DNA of 64,000 nucleotides. It comes from Ovis canadensis (lineage: Eukaryota; Chordata; Mammalia; Artiodactyla; Bovidae). The notes beneath the pieces were generated by a model. The model was given only the letters and a program-made list of their open reading frames with translations, made no database searches and was not told where the DNA came from. The stretch covers positions 98,605,001 through 98,669,000 of the forward strand of contig NC_091254.1 of assembly GCF_042477335.2 (NCBI RefSeq). Reading direction: 5' to 3'. Shown piece after piece: positions 46,201-56,850 of this stretch (position 1 is its first letter; each line of letters opens with the position of its first letter). The translations under genes and the position numbers were made by a program.

Positions 46201-49200
46201 TAAGAAACAAGTAGGTGTTTTCATAACTGTGCTTCATGCGGAAGCAGATGAATCTGTATCTTCAGAACAAAAAAGACTGCGTGATGCCAGGTTAGCATCC
46301 TGCTGCGTAGCACGTATGGACGTGCTCAGCTGTCAAAAATTAACACACTCTCTACACTTATCATTTCTAAACCAATCCTGCCAACCTTTTTCCCCGTCGG
46401 CCCCCACCAGCTGAGCTGCATGACAGGTGGAGAACCCACCTCCGATTCTGAAGATTCACAGGCGACCCCAACTCAGCCAGCACAGGGACACACCTGGGTG
46501 GCCTCAGGTCCCGCCGAGCGGGCGACCCGGGCACCCTCCTCTTCGACAAGCCTGGCGCCCTCTCTGCGGGGGTTACCCCCACACCAACACTCACCCACCT
46601 GCCGCGTCAGAGTCCCCCACCTCTCCCCGCCCTTCCCGGCCAGCCAGGCCCGGCTCCAGCCCGCGTCCTGCTCAGCAGCGCAGGGCTGACCTTCCCATCG
46701 GGGCCCGGGGTCCTGCTCAGCCCTGGCCGGACCGCAGCAGCCTCCAGAGGGACTGGCAGGCCTGCCCCGTGCCCCCGTCTGTCCTGACCGTGGACGAGAG
46801 GCCACTGCTTCCTGCATCGGATTCGCTCAAAGGCTCCTCTGGACCCCAGAGCCGCCGGCCCAGCGAATGTCTGAGCACAACCTCAGCGAAGACGGCCCCA
46901 GGCAGCCCCAGGGAGACAGCGCAGGGCCCTGGGCGGGTGGCGGGAGTGGGCCCACCCCAGCAGCCGGGACAGCCCGCCTGCTTCCCGCCGCCACCTCCCA
47001 CGCCCCTCAGCTCCCCACTCACGGTGCCCACGGCCACACCAGCATCGCGTGACCTCGCACTGGGCTTACGTGGTGGCCAGGGCAGACTCCTGACCCCAGG
47101 GGACACGAGGCACAGGCCGGCGATCCGGAGATCAGACAGAACAACGTGGTATCAGCGCCGCAGAGACCAGGGGGGTCGCTGATACCCCGACACACTCCCC
47201 CGAATGCTGAATGAAGGCAGTCAGTAGGAAACAGGAAGACGGGCTTCCCAGAAAATAAATCTGAGAGAAAATGACAGAACACGGGAGGAAAGCCAGGACG
47301 GAAGGTTCAGACGGTGCCTGCGGCGGAACGCTGCCTCTTAAGATGCTGACGAGCACTTAAGAACGCGAAAAAACACTCAAAATACAGTAAGTGGGAAAAG
47401 CAGGTTACAAAACAATGTGAAGAATAACCTGGCTTTCCAGAAAAGCCCTATATATGCATTCAGACACTTTTAAAGTTATAGGACATAAAGCACTCAGCAT
47501 GTTTTTCTATAAATTAGATAATTTAACAAATTTTTATGTATCTTTAGAGATAAGTGTTATATATGTGCGTGCGTGCTAAAGTCCTTTCAGTTGTGTCTGA
47601 CTCTTTAAAACCCTATGGACTGCAGGTTCCTCTGCCCATGGAATTCTCCAGGAGTGCCCTCCTCCAGAGACCCAGGGATCTAACCCGCGCCTCCTCCGTC
47701 TCCTGCCTTGGCAAGCAAGTTCTTTACCACTGGTGCCACCTGGGAAGTCCCAACTGTTACACACAGTCACATATGAATTGTTATACAGGGCTGCTGATTA
47801 TAAACCACAGAGGGGGACCCTTTGGAAGCAGACTTTTAAAAGTATAATCACAGGGGACGCCATGGTCCTCTCACAGGTGCCTCTCACAGCTGAGGGCACA
47901 GGCTCAATCCCTGGTCGGAGAACTGAAATCCCACAAGCCTCGTGGTGCGGCCAAAAAAAAAAAAAAGAGAAATAAAAAATTCTTGAGTACAAAAAATAAA
48001 AATGTGACAAAACACTTTATTTAATCCCTATGCCAGAAATCCCCCCAAAAGGTCCTCTAAATGCCACATGAGCTATAAGAGGCGTGTCCTGTTTATATAG
48101 CAAGTGAGAAAATCAAACCTCACAGGAGTGAAACTCCCAAGCCAGCCTCTGAGCATCCCCTGTAACAGGGAGGGAGGTACGTCCCGCAGGCTGACGGGCA
48201 GGGAGGGCCTGGACTCAGCCTGGGAGGCGTCCTCGGGATGAGAGGACTCGGTGAGGGCGGAGTCAGCCAAACTTCTCTCAGCAGGGTGAGGAGACCTCGC
48301 TGGACAGCCTCACGAGGTCACGTGTGGACAGCAGGCGTGAAAGGTCTCGCAAGGTGCAGACAACTGTCAGGTGGGGGTCGGCCACTCACCGGTCAAAGCA
48401 CTGCTCAGCATGACCCACGCTCACCTCGTTGGCGCGCCTGATTATCTTATCATCCACGTCCGTGATTCCCATCACCATGACGACGCCGCATCCAAACACC
48501 CTGGTGAGGATCCTTCGGATTATATCAAACCTGACGTAGGAGCTGAAAGGAAGAGCATTACGGCGTCTTTCATCCCGAAAGTCACTACTGCGGCCTTCAA
48601 GAGAGTCCGCAACCTTTACTGTGAGGCCGCACAGCTGCGTGATCAAGGACGTTCAAGGGCAGCTGGAAAAGGAAAAGCCTTTCACTGGCCCTCTTGGGTC
48701 CGCATGAGAAGACTGAGGCGCTGCCTCAATTTCAGGACCCAACACGAGCACTTAACTTTAGAGCTGTTGTTTGAGTGAGCTCACACCTGCCCCACTGTAT
48801 AAACATTCACTCGTGATGCAAAGTCAGGAGGCAGCCAAGATGCTGGGTGCTTTTACCGCCCATGTTCATGTTCTAGGATAACTAACGATTGACCGTGATG
48901 AGAGACAGCAGCAGATAATAAGTCAAGACAGAGATGATCCCATCAAAGCTGGAAAGGTCACTCCCAGGAAGTGTGCACACGGCTGTGGAAAGTGGGGACT
49001 CCAGCTTACGGGCAGGCTGCATGGGGGCAACTGAGACTTGAGAAAGCAAGGGTTTAAAATCCAGCTCAGCTCAGTCGCTCAGTCGTGTCTGACTCTTTGC
49101 ACCCCATGGACTGCAGCACACCAGGCCTCCCTGTCCATCATCAACTCCCAGAGTACACTCAAACCCATGTCCGTTGAGTCGGTGATGCCATCCAACCATC

Positions 49201-52200
49201 TCATCCTCTGTCGTCCCCTTCTCCTCTTGCCCTCAATCTTTCCCAGCATCAGGGTCTTTTCCAGTAAGACAATTCTTCGCCTCAGGTGGCCAAAGTATTG
49301 GAGTTTCAGCATCAGTTCTTCCAACGAATATTCAGGACTAATCTTGCATTAAAATCCAATATCTACTTAAAATCTCAAGAAACTAGATTCCCCAATAAGA
49401 GCAGCCTTAACTCTCCGAGTCAGCCAGTCTCATGCTCGTCCCTGTTACACACGTGGCCTCTCCGACCTTGGGCTCATAAAATCATTGTCCCTTGAAAACA
49501 AAGCTCCTCCTCATTGTGTCCCTTGTGTTCCCACACACACCCACCCACCCGGGACACAGCTGACGCCAAATCCTAGGGCCAAGCCACCTCTGAAACTCCT
49601 TCCCAAGAAGCTAAGAGGTTAAACATCCCTTCGAAGCCTCAGACTGCCAATCCACAAACTGGACGAAAGCCTACTATCTCACAGGGTTGCGGTACATAAT
49701 CTCAGTGCCTGCGCGGCAGAAATTTCAGCTAATTCTGATTATAAACATCATCCCAGTGGCCCCCATTGTCAAGTCAGGAAAACACTACAAGAAATGAGAT
49801 TTTAAGAGACGAAGTTAACAAGAACTTAAAACAGAGTGAAAGAAAAAGTTGAATCACACGTGTGGCTAGAAGGAGCTGGTGGGGAGGGGCAGGTGCTGGG
49901 GGCCCAATACCCAAGGGTGGCCGCTCCCCGGGACTCATCCGCCCTGTGGGCACCTTGGGAGCCCAGGGGTAGGTCCACTCACCAAGCCGAGGCTGCCCCA
50001 CACGTGGGAACCTGGACTCTGCAGCCAGCCTGGCTCAGCACTGTCCACCGGGGACCCTTCCCGGGTGACAGTTGGGAGATAACAGCACCACCAGCTGGTG
50101 TGGTGAGAGAACTGCGCCGCGTTTAGAACAGTGCCGGGCAGAGTGCTGTCCAGTAAAGCATCTGTCTCTTTAAAGCAGAAGCAGGTGGGGAGGAAGGCGT
50201 GGAGGCAGGAACCTGGAGAGTGAGCAGGGACAGACCCACAGAGGAGGCGGTCTTGGGCGTCTGGCTTTTGAACTCAAGAGCAGTGGACTGTGCCTGACCG
50301 TCCCAGCCCCTGAGACCACAGCCTTTTCCGATGTCTTAGGTTTCTGCCTCACAAGGGACACCCCCACTTGATGACTCTTCCTGATAAGTGCCCAGGGTGG
50401 CCACCCTGGCCAGGGAGTCGGGCGGGAGGCTTCCGGGGTGTTGGGAACGCTCTGTCTCTCGGTCCGGGGGCTGTGAGCATCGGCTGGGCGGCACACTGCA
50501 GGTCGGCACACTTTCGCATGGTTAAGGACAAGCACAGATTGCAACTGATGCTCCTGGGTGAAAAATAAGGGCGAGACTGCCTCGCTCCCCCTTCCTTTCA
50601 GAATTTCTTCCTTAGTCCTTTCAAAATGTATCTAAATGTTTCCAATGGCTAAGTAAGCCTTATTGAGTCTCACAACTCATGAAGGTTCAAGGACCCAGAA
50701 GCCTTCTCTTTGAGATGAAGTTGCCAAGAAGGTCACTTTCACCACTCAACAAGAGAGGCCTAACCTGTGGGACTCCAGGCTGTAGACCTGCCTGAACCAG
50801 AGAGCTGGGCCCACCCAACTCAAACGGAACCTCACCAGTTCCTGCTATTTCTGTGATCTTTTCAGCAGCGGCCGCTGCACCCCATACTATTTCATTCTCC
50901 TTCAATAACAAAAATGTTTTCTTTCTCTTTTGCCTTTGTGGAGAGCTTTTCCAGGGCAGGACAAACATTAACCTCTATTGTTTCCAGTATTTCCCCAACA
51001 TATGTAATACTTCAAAAAAGAGATCAAAATATGCCTTTTATAACTAATAGTACTTTGACCACCTGATGCAAAGAGCTGACTCACTGGAAAAGACCCTGAT
51101 GCTGAGAAAAATGGAGCAGGGAGGAGCATGGGGTGACAGAGGATGAGATGGTTGGATGGCGTCACCGGCTCAACAGACGTGAGTTTGAGCAAGCTCCGGG
51201 AGACAGTGAAGGACAGAGAAGCCTGGCGTGCTGCAGTCCATGGGGTCACAAAGAGTTGGACACGACCGAGCAACAACAAATAGTAAGTTAGCCCAAAGTG
51301 AAGAGGGAAAAACACGACTAGTCTATTTATTTTGTTATAATACACACAAAAAAGTTCAGATCTTGCTGGGTGATGCACACTTTCTAAAATACATAGTAAA
51401 TAAAGGTAACTTTTAATCTAGATCTGAAAGATAAATTTAAGAGATGCACAAGAGAACAGACAAAATATTAGGAAAAGCAGCGATTTGGACAAACCCAGGA
51501 GACAGAGTTAGAAGAGCAAGTGCGTGCGGGGAGGCCAGGGGCTCAGGCTCCAGCTCACCTGCCACGCTTCCGAAGGCATGCCCTCCCACGAGCCACCCAC
51601 CCTGGACAACAGGTGAGCCTTCGCCAGCCTTCCCACGTCAGGGACTGGGCTAAGCAGCACTTTGTGGGTTGTATTTCATTAAATTGTCAAGATTCAAAAG
51701 AATATTATTATCCCTATCCGAAAGATGAAGAAACCAGGACTCAGTAATAAAGTGACGTGTCCAAAGTTGGGAAGTAAATGGGGGGGAGGGGGGGTGCAGA
51801 AACACCTGACTAGCTGACTCAAGGGCCCTCTGAATGGCCTCGTCTTACTAAACACAAGAAACATCTGATTGCAAAACGGTCCTTTCCCTTGCTCTCACCG
51901 TGTCCCTGAGTCTCCTCACCTGAAATGGGACCAAGTGAGGATGAAATATGTATGCTTCCCACAACGCCTGGATACACTAACTACTCAGGATTCTTAAGTT
52001 GTCACTTGAGGGACAGGAAAAAAAAAAAATCTGCAAAAGGCTTTCTTTCCAAAATAAACGGTCCCTTAAAGTGTGAGAATTCAGCGTCAGGACACTCACC
52101 AAGCATGACCCAGGTGTGCGTGATCGTAGACAGTTGGTCCACAGCTATACCTGGGGACAGAGGTAAGACCCACCATGTGAAACGAACTTGCAAGAAAGGA

Positions 52201-52711
52201 TGCCGAGCTCTCAGTCATAATCAGCATATAATCATGTCTTTTTGTAAAAAAGAAAACAAAAGTAACCGCTTTGGGGGGTGCGTACCCGGGGCTGTACGAC
52301 CCTCGGATCACTAAATTCAGCGCCAAATCCGTGAAACGCTGGGACTACCCCAGGGTCTTTACAGGTGCCGCCGGAGTACTTTATCACTCATTAAACGCCT
52401 GCACCTGAGGACGCAAGCCCGCGCACCACGCAGGGCGCCCGCCTCCGGAAAGGCTGGGTGCAGCCCCTCCCGCCCCGCCGCATCCCCGCTCCCCGAGTCC
52501 CGGCGGGCTACCAGGAGGCGGCGTCCGCGCGGCTCACAATCAACGGGTCCTTCCTCCGGGTGAGGCTGTTGTACACCTTGACGCCCGTGTCGTAGCCCGC
52601 GGGCTGCAGCCAGCCCTGCCCGCGCGCCCCCGACGCCGAGCGGCCCGGCTCAGGGCCCGGCGCGGCCCGGAGCAGCCAAGCGGCCGCGCAGACCCGGCGC
52701 GTCCCCAGCAT
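34293..52711 (-). CDS. CARS2: mitochondrial cysteinyl-tRNA synthetase 2
   Basis: Class I synthetase that charges mitochondrial tRNA-Cys; mammalian CARS2 is also reported to make cysteine persulfide using PLP. Exons in coding order: 52711-52512, 52150-52100, 48542-48425, 43164-43093, 42995-42890, 42199-42116, 41168-41039, 40709-40576, 37935-37868, 37229-37163, 36853-36715, 36016-35893, 35481-35383, 34709-34503, 34361-34293. Phases agree throughout, giving 555 codons plus TGA (human 564). An Arg/Ala-rich targeting leader covers roughly 1-35. Motifs: zinc Cys70 in [13 protein letters not shown] with HLGH at 79-82, KIIRR (116-120), WHIEC (245-249), HHENE (274-278), KMSKS (309-313), then a helical anticodon domain. 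The second Lys of KIIK is Arg119. The exon 1 donor (GTAGCC) is weak. Confidence 0.96.
37275..37335. repeat. 29-bp tandem duplication (CARS2 intron 9)
   Basis: CGGACGTTTCTCTGCACGGC followed by CTTCCCCAC occurs twice in direct succession without visible divergence. Intron 9 lies between the exons at 37935-37868 and 37229-37163. Confidence 0.85.
38592..38794 (-). mobile_element. Bov-tA SINE (CARS2 intron 8)
   Basis: Reverse Bov-tA: GGATCCTCCAGGCAAGAACAC, TCTCTTACGTCTCCTGCTTTGG, ACCACCCGGGAAGTCC. Confidence 0.88.
38795..40189. other. CARS2 intron 8 centre, no gene seen
   Basis: GC-rich intronic sequence. Frames on both strands overlap and match nothing recognised. Confidence 0.45.
40190..40485 (-). 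mobile_element. BovB LINE 3' fragment (CARS2 intron 8)
   Basis: Same strand as CARS2, about 296 bp, GC-shifted and diverged. Its near edge is only about 90 bp from the exon 8 donor (exon ends 40576), so it occupies the beginning of the intron. Confidence 0.88.
41169..42115. other. CARS2 intron 6, no gene seen
   Basis: Lies between exon 6 (42199-42116) and exon 7 (41168-41039). AT-rich around 41,640-41,720. No repeat or gene recognised. Confidence 0.45.
42200..42889. repeat. CARS2 intron 5 with two local tandem duplications
   Basis: At 42712-42748 the word CGGTCAGTGCCGGGCCG is repeated in tandem. At 42787-42890 a 52-bp unit, including the exon 5 splice donor and CGTCTGCACCGCCCTTCTCG, is present twice. 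A second AAGGTGAGCCCCC donor (minus strand) therefore lies at 42840-42828, 52 bp into the intron. Confidence 0.85.
43860..43945. repeat. CACACA-rich simple repeat (CARS2 intron 3)
   Basis: Short degenerate array of CACACACACACG and GTGCACAC words. Low complexity only. Confidence 0.6.
44207..44600 (-). mobile_element. old L1 ORF2 3'-end fragment (CARS2 intron 3)
   Basis: The minus strand reads GGCAGCCATCTGGGGGAAG, AAACCAAAGTTGGATATATGG, then CCCAGAAAAGGTTGAG and GCCATAAAATAACCGTAAAG, the word order of the L1 ORF2 C-terminal region. Heavily diverged, so it predates BovB spread. Confidence 0.65.
44863..44991 (-). mobile_element. Bov-tA SINE monomer (CARS2 intron 3)
   Basis: Reverse Bov-tA flanked by the perfect 12-bp duplication GCCTGCCTCTAC at 44851-44862 and 44992-45003. 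Confidence 0.93.
45494..45800 (+). mobile_element. BovB LINE 3' fragment (CARS2 intron 3)
   Basis: Forward 3' end: TCTTGAGAGTCCCTGGGCTG, ATGGACAGGGAGGCCTA, GAGTCGGACACGACTGAGC, ending CAACTGAACAACAACG. Diverged; antisense to CARS2. Confidence 0.88.
45801..47568. other. CARS2 intron 3 centre, no gene seen
   Basis: A GC-rich patch lies at 46,400-47,150. No repeat assigned. Confidence 0.45.
47569..47749 (-). mobile_element. Bov-tA SINE (CARS2 intron 3)
   Basis: Reverse copy: GTGCTAAAGTCCTTTCAGTTG, CCACTGGTGCCACCTGGGAAG. Confidence 0.88.
47851..47966 (+). mobile_element. CHR-type SINE fragment (CARS2 intron 3)
   Basis: CTCAATCCCTGGTCGGAGAAC, AATCCCACAAGCCTCG, GGTGCGGCCAAAAAAAAAAAA tail. The 5' part is degraded. 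Confidence 0.75.
49060..49345 (-). mobile_element. BovB LINE 3' fragment (CARS2 intron 2)
   Basis: Reverse-oriented on the plus strand, hence sense with CARS2. CAGCTCAGCTCAGTCGCTCAG edge; ends near AATATTCAGGACTAATCTTGC. Confidence 0.9.
49620..49720 (+). repeat. MIR-like fragment (CARS2 intron 2)
   Basis: TCGAAGCCTCAGACTGCC, CCACAAACTGGACGAAAGCC, ATCTCACAGGGTTGCGG resemble the MIR core. Old and short. Confidence 0.4.
49721..51052. other. CARS2 intron 2, no gene seen
   Basis: Mixed composition without recognised repeats or exon signals. Confidence 0.45.
51053..51283 (+). mobile_element. BovB-derived 3' fragment (CARS2 intron 2)
   Basis: GACCACCTGATGCAAAGAGC, GGATGAGATGGTTGGATGG, GGACACGACCGAGCAACAAC. 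Diverged from the other copies and closest to that at 45494-45800. Confidence 0.85.
51700..51945. repeat. MIR-like fragments (CARS2 intron 2)
   Basis: GATGAAGAAACCAGGACTCAG with AAGTGACGTGTCCAAAG reads as MIR on one strand, and CCCTGAGTCTCCTCACCTGAAATG as MIR on the other. A G-rich run separates them at 51780-51794. Confidence 0.45.
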
Positions 52712-53060
52712 GGCCGCCGGCCACGCCCACGCGGGGAAGGGGCCCGCCAGGCCCCGCCCACCGGAAGGCCCGGCACGCCCCGCCCACCCGGAAGAGGCAG
52801 ACCAGAGTCCGCCGCGGCGCGGGGGGCGGGGCCGCGCCTCGGTGGGGGAGGGGAGCGGCAGGCAAGGGTGGTGGCCCCGCCCCGGGGCGGTGGGCAGAGC
52901 TCCGCCCTTGCCGTCCCGGGCGGCGCCCGACTGAGCAGCCTCGGTGCAACCCCGGGCCCGGCCCGCGCGCCGCAGGAGGCAGTGCCCCGGCGCGGGCAGC
53001 CGCGGACGGCTCCGCGCCTGCTCCGGGGGCACGTCTGCACCCCAGCACGGCACACCCTGT
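52430..53060 (-). promoter_or_regulatory. CARS2 CpG-island promoter with two ETS-type sites
   Basis: CpG-dense, TATA-less. Just upstream of the ATG (52711) the plus strand carries CCGGAAG at 52761-52767 and 52788-52794, 27 bp apart and next to GC boxes (CCCCGCCC). Paired ETS sites are typical of NRF-2/GABP-driven genes for mitochondrial proteins; that use here is inferred. Confidence 0.6.
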
Positions 53061-53654
53061 CACCGGATGAAAGAGCAAAGCTAGGGCACCACCCATTCAT
53101 CAAGTACGCGTAGTAGGAAATGACTGCCTGGGATTCATTTCAAGGTTGTAAGTTCTGTCTTCTGGTCTCTTGAGAACAAAGGCATTCTGAATTGCGGTTT
53201 TAACGAGACTCTTTAAAGGCGGATTCTCTTGAAGTTAACTTTCAAATTATCTCGACGAACGTGTCCTTATTGATATCTTCCAAAACAGCGTCTCCAAAAA
53301 AACAAAGAAATCCCCTTTGCTTTTGCAGCCCTCAAAACAGCACGTTAAGTTTCCCAGTTCTTTTGGGGTTTGTTTTGGTCGTTCAATAGGAAGGCAAGTG
53401 CTCCAGTAGAGATAACTTTCCCCAAGACCTCTGCAATTCCATGGGGACTGTGTCCGAAGGCTTGACGGCTGAAGTGTTAGAGCCTGTCATTCACAATTAG
53501 GAGACCTCCCAACGGAGCCAAGCCCCTCTCCCTCACCACTCAGAGCCCTGCTTCAGCATTAACGCCCTCCCCACTGCCTGCATGCTTGCCTTGTTGCTCT
53601 TTTGTAATTCTCTCTCCTTTCTAGTACAAAGTGTGTTTCTCTCCCTAATTATTT
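53061..53654. other. intergenic, no gene recognised
   Basis: Unique-looking sequence between CARS2 and ING1, ending in a T-rich stretch that begins an L1 fragment. Confidence 0.5.
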
Positions 53655-53890
53655 TTGGGTTTTTTCTTTTTTCAAACTTTAAACTTTTTATTTTGAGTAG
53701 GGGTATAGCCAATTAACAACGTAATGGTAGTTTGAGGGGAACAGTGAAGGGACTCAGCCATACAAGTACATGTATCCATCCTCCCCCAACCGCCCCCCAA
53801 TCCAGGCTGTCACAACGCTGAGAATTCCACGTGTTATACAACAGGTCCTTGTTGGTTGTCCATTTTGAATAGAACACTATGTTCCTCGAG
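53655..53890 (-). mobile_element. bovine L1 3' UTR fragment
   Basis: Plus-strand words GTATAGCCAATTAACAACG, GGGACTCAGCCATACAAGTAC, TGTATCCATCCTCCCCC and GGTCCTTGTTGGTTGTCCA follow the complement of the bovine L1 3' end. Confidence 0.8.
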
Positions 53891-53919
53891 TACTTCAGAG
53901 TGTAAATTACTTTCAACTC

Positions 53920-54125
53920 TGTTGTTGCTTAGTTGCTCAGTCCTGTCCAACTCTTTTGCGACCCCATAGACTGTAGCCCAGCAGGCTCCTCTGTCCATGG
54001 GATTCTCTAGGCAAGAATACTGGAGTGGGTTGCCATTTGTGTCTCCAGGGGATCTTCCCAACCCACGGACTGAACCCATGTCTCCTGCTTGGCAAGCAGA
54101 TTCTTGACCCACTAAGCCACCTCTT
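53920..54125 (-). mobile_element. Bov-tA SINE
   Basis: Reverse copy: GTTGCTTAGTTGCTCAGTCC, GGATTCTCTAGGCAAGAATAC, CACTAAGCCACCTC. Confidence 0.88.
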
Positions 54126-54370
54126 TCACTGTATCCATCACCAAATGCAGAAAAGGGTAATCTCTGAGGAGATCCACCCGTTGCAGGTGGGAGAAAATCT
54201 GAGCAGTAAAACCTCTGATAGAGAAAGCTCTGACAGACATTAGATATGCCAGAAAAATAAGAAAATGACAAAAGCCTTAACTGCAATCTGTAAGAACATG
54301 AAGAATTTGAGGGAAAAACTAGAAGTTTTAAAAACAAATTTGGTGAGACTGAAGATGGAACCCTGCTGAA
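54126..54370 (+). pseudogene. possible retrocopy fragment, unrecognised
   Basis: One frame reads about 80 codons of charged, helix-prone residues interrupted by TAG at 54241 (before it SEEIHPLQVGENLSSKTSD, after it KNMKNLREKLEVLKTNLVRL), then a TGA. The Leu/Lys/Glu spacing looks like a coiled coil. No parent gene recognised; it could be chance or an old transposon. Low confidence. Confidence 0.2.
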
Positions 54371-55165
54371 GCTGAACAGCTGGTGTGTTTTAATTGGCCG
54401 TGGGAAATCATGATGTTCTAAACTAACAAAGGTATATTCTGTCCTCTGACAGCTGGTCCTGTAAGGTGCTCAGCCCTTGGCGGGCAGCAGGGCTACCTCA
54501 AGTCTTCCGGGAATCTTCAAACAGGGAAAACCAGATGCGTTATTCACTGACGGTTACAAGCATGACTCTTCTTGCAAGTTCAATATGAAAGTGACCGGGA
54601 AGATATAGTAGCATCCATACCCAGAGAGAGAGAGAAAGAGATTCCAGTTAACTTGACTCCTCCCAGGCTAGGTCAGAACCAGTAAGTATATTAAAATTAA
54701 TGATTCCAAAATGTCATGAATGCCATTTCGTAGCCCTTAATGACAACAACAAAAAGTGTAGTTCTCAGCATTACATTTTGCTGCAAAGAAAAATCTGTAA
54801 ATCCGAAGTATAGTAGTGAGGTAGCACATATTGTTTAGGGCACTTCAGGTTTGAGATGAACGTGTTAGGACTTATATTTTAAGCAGCTCAAAACAGAAAG
54901 AATTGTAGTGCATCTCTTTTGCTTCCATAAGTTTGAACATCTTCAAACTAGAACTATAACCTTAGAAAAAACATTTAATATCAATTGTTGAAACACACTC
55001 CAAACAACAATTGAAACTACCCAAATCCTTCAATGTAGCCTCAAAATTAAGCTCTTTGCTTTAGTGGCATTTTTAAATGGGTGATTACAGCTATGCTTGA
55101 GCTATTGGTCTTCTAACCTTGTCCATTCAATGTTGAAGTCATTGGCATACATTTTAAGAACTAGG
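54371..55165. other. intergenic, AT-rich
   Basis: No gene or repeat recognised. A short (AG)n run lies at 54623-54640. Confidence 0.5.
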
Positions 55166-56540
55166 TTCAGTTCAGTTCAGTCGCTCAGTTGTGTCTGACT
55201 CTTTTTGACCCCATGAATCGCAGCACGCCAGGCCTCCCTGTCCATCACCAACTCCTGGAGTTCACTCAGATTCACGTCCATCGAGTCAGTGATGCCATCC
55301 AGCCATCTCATCCTCTGTCGTCCCCTTCTCCTCCTATCCCTAATCCCTCCCAGCATCAGAGTCTTTTCCAATGAGTCAACTCTTCGCATGAGGTGGCCAA
55401 AGTACTGGAGTTTCAGCTTTAGCATCATTCCTTCCAAAGAAATCCCAGGGCTGATCTCCTTCAGAATGGACTGGTTGGATCTCCTTACAGTCCAAGGGAC
55501 TCTCAAGAGTCTTCTCCAACACCACAGTTCAAAAGCAACAATTATTCGGCGCTCAGCCTTCTTCACAGTCCAACTCTCACATCCATACATGACCACAGGA
55601 AAAACCACAGCCTTGACTATACGGACCTTAGTCGGCAAAAGAGTCCGAAATGCAGTACTTGGATGCAGTCTCAAAAACGACAGAATGATCTCTCTTCGTT
55701 TCCAAGGCAAACCATTCAATATCACAGTTATCCAAGTGTATGCCCCAACCAGCTGAAGAAGCTGAAGTTGAACAGTTCTATGAAGACGTATAAGACCTTT
55801 TAGAACTAACACCTAAAAAAGATGTCCTTTTCATTATAGGGGACTGGAATGCAAAAGTAGGAAGTCAAGAAACACCTGGAGTAACAGGCAAATTTGGCCT
55901 TGAAATGCGGAATGAAGCAGGGCAAAGACTAATCGAGTTTTGCCAAGAAAATGCACTGGTCATAGCAAACACCCTCTTCCAACAACGCAAGAGAAGACTC
56001 TACACATGAACATCACCAGATGGTCAACACCAAAATCAGATTGATTCTATTCTTTGCAGCCAAAGATGGAGAAGCTCTATACAGTCAACAAAAACAAGAC
56101 CAGGAGCTGACTGTGGCTCAGATCATGAACTTATTACCAAATTCAGACTTAAATTGAAGAAAGTAGGGAAAACCACTAGACCATTCAGGTATGACCTAAA
56201 TCAAATCCCTTATGATTATACAGTAGAAGTGAGAAATAGATTTAAGGGCCTAGATCTGACAGATAGAGTGCCTGATGAACTATGGAATGAGGTTCATGAC
56301 ATTGTACAGGAGACAGGGATCAAGACCATCCCCATGGAAAAGAAATGCAAAAAAGCAAAATGTCTGTCTGGGGAGGCCTTATAAATAGCTGTGAAAAGAA
56401 GAGGTGAAAAACAAAGGAGAAAAGGAAAGATATAAGCATCTGAATGTAGAGTTCCAAAGAATAGCAAGAAGAGATAAGAAAGCCTTCTTCAGCGATCAAT
56501 GCAAAGAAATAGAGGAAAACAACAGAATGGGAAATAACTT
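55166..56540 (-). mobile_element. BovB LINE with 5' inversion
   Basis: 55166-55640 is a reverse BovB 3' end. At about 55640 the plus strand switches to forward, internal BovB sequence (endonuclease domain, GDWNAKVG near 55843, start of the linker to RT) up to about 56540, where it ends without a 3' terminus. Read on the minus strand this is an inverted internal piece followed by the 3' end, the usual result of twin priming. Frames are broken by several stops. Confidence 0.9.
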
Positions 56541-56651
56541 GGTAAAACTAATCAAATATTTTCTGGCTAGTTAGCCCAAGGAGTAAAGTAAATGTCTTAC
56601 AAACATTATCCACCAGTGCTTACCTAGTGCAGGGAACAGTAGCTAGCACGT
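56541..56651. other. short spacer
   Basis: Unique-looking DNA between the BovB and a SINE. Confidence 0.4.
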
Positions 56652-56850
56652 GGTGAAGTGTGAAAGTCTGCTCAGTCATGTCCCACTCTTTGCGACCCCA
56701 TGGATATACAGTCCATGGAATTCTCCAGGCCAGAATACTGGGCTGGGTATCCTTTCCCTTCTCCAGGGGATCTTCCCAACCCAGGGATCAAACCTAGGTC
56801 TCCCGCATTGCAGGCAGATTCTTTACCAGCTGAGCCACAAGAGGGGGAAG
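56652..56850 (-). mobile_element. Bov-tA SINE
   Basis: Reverse copy: GTGAAAGTCTGCTCAGTCATG, GGGGATCTTCCCAACCCAGG, TCTTTACCAGCTGAGCCAC. Confidence 0.9.
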
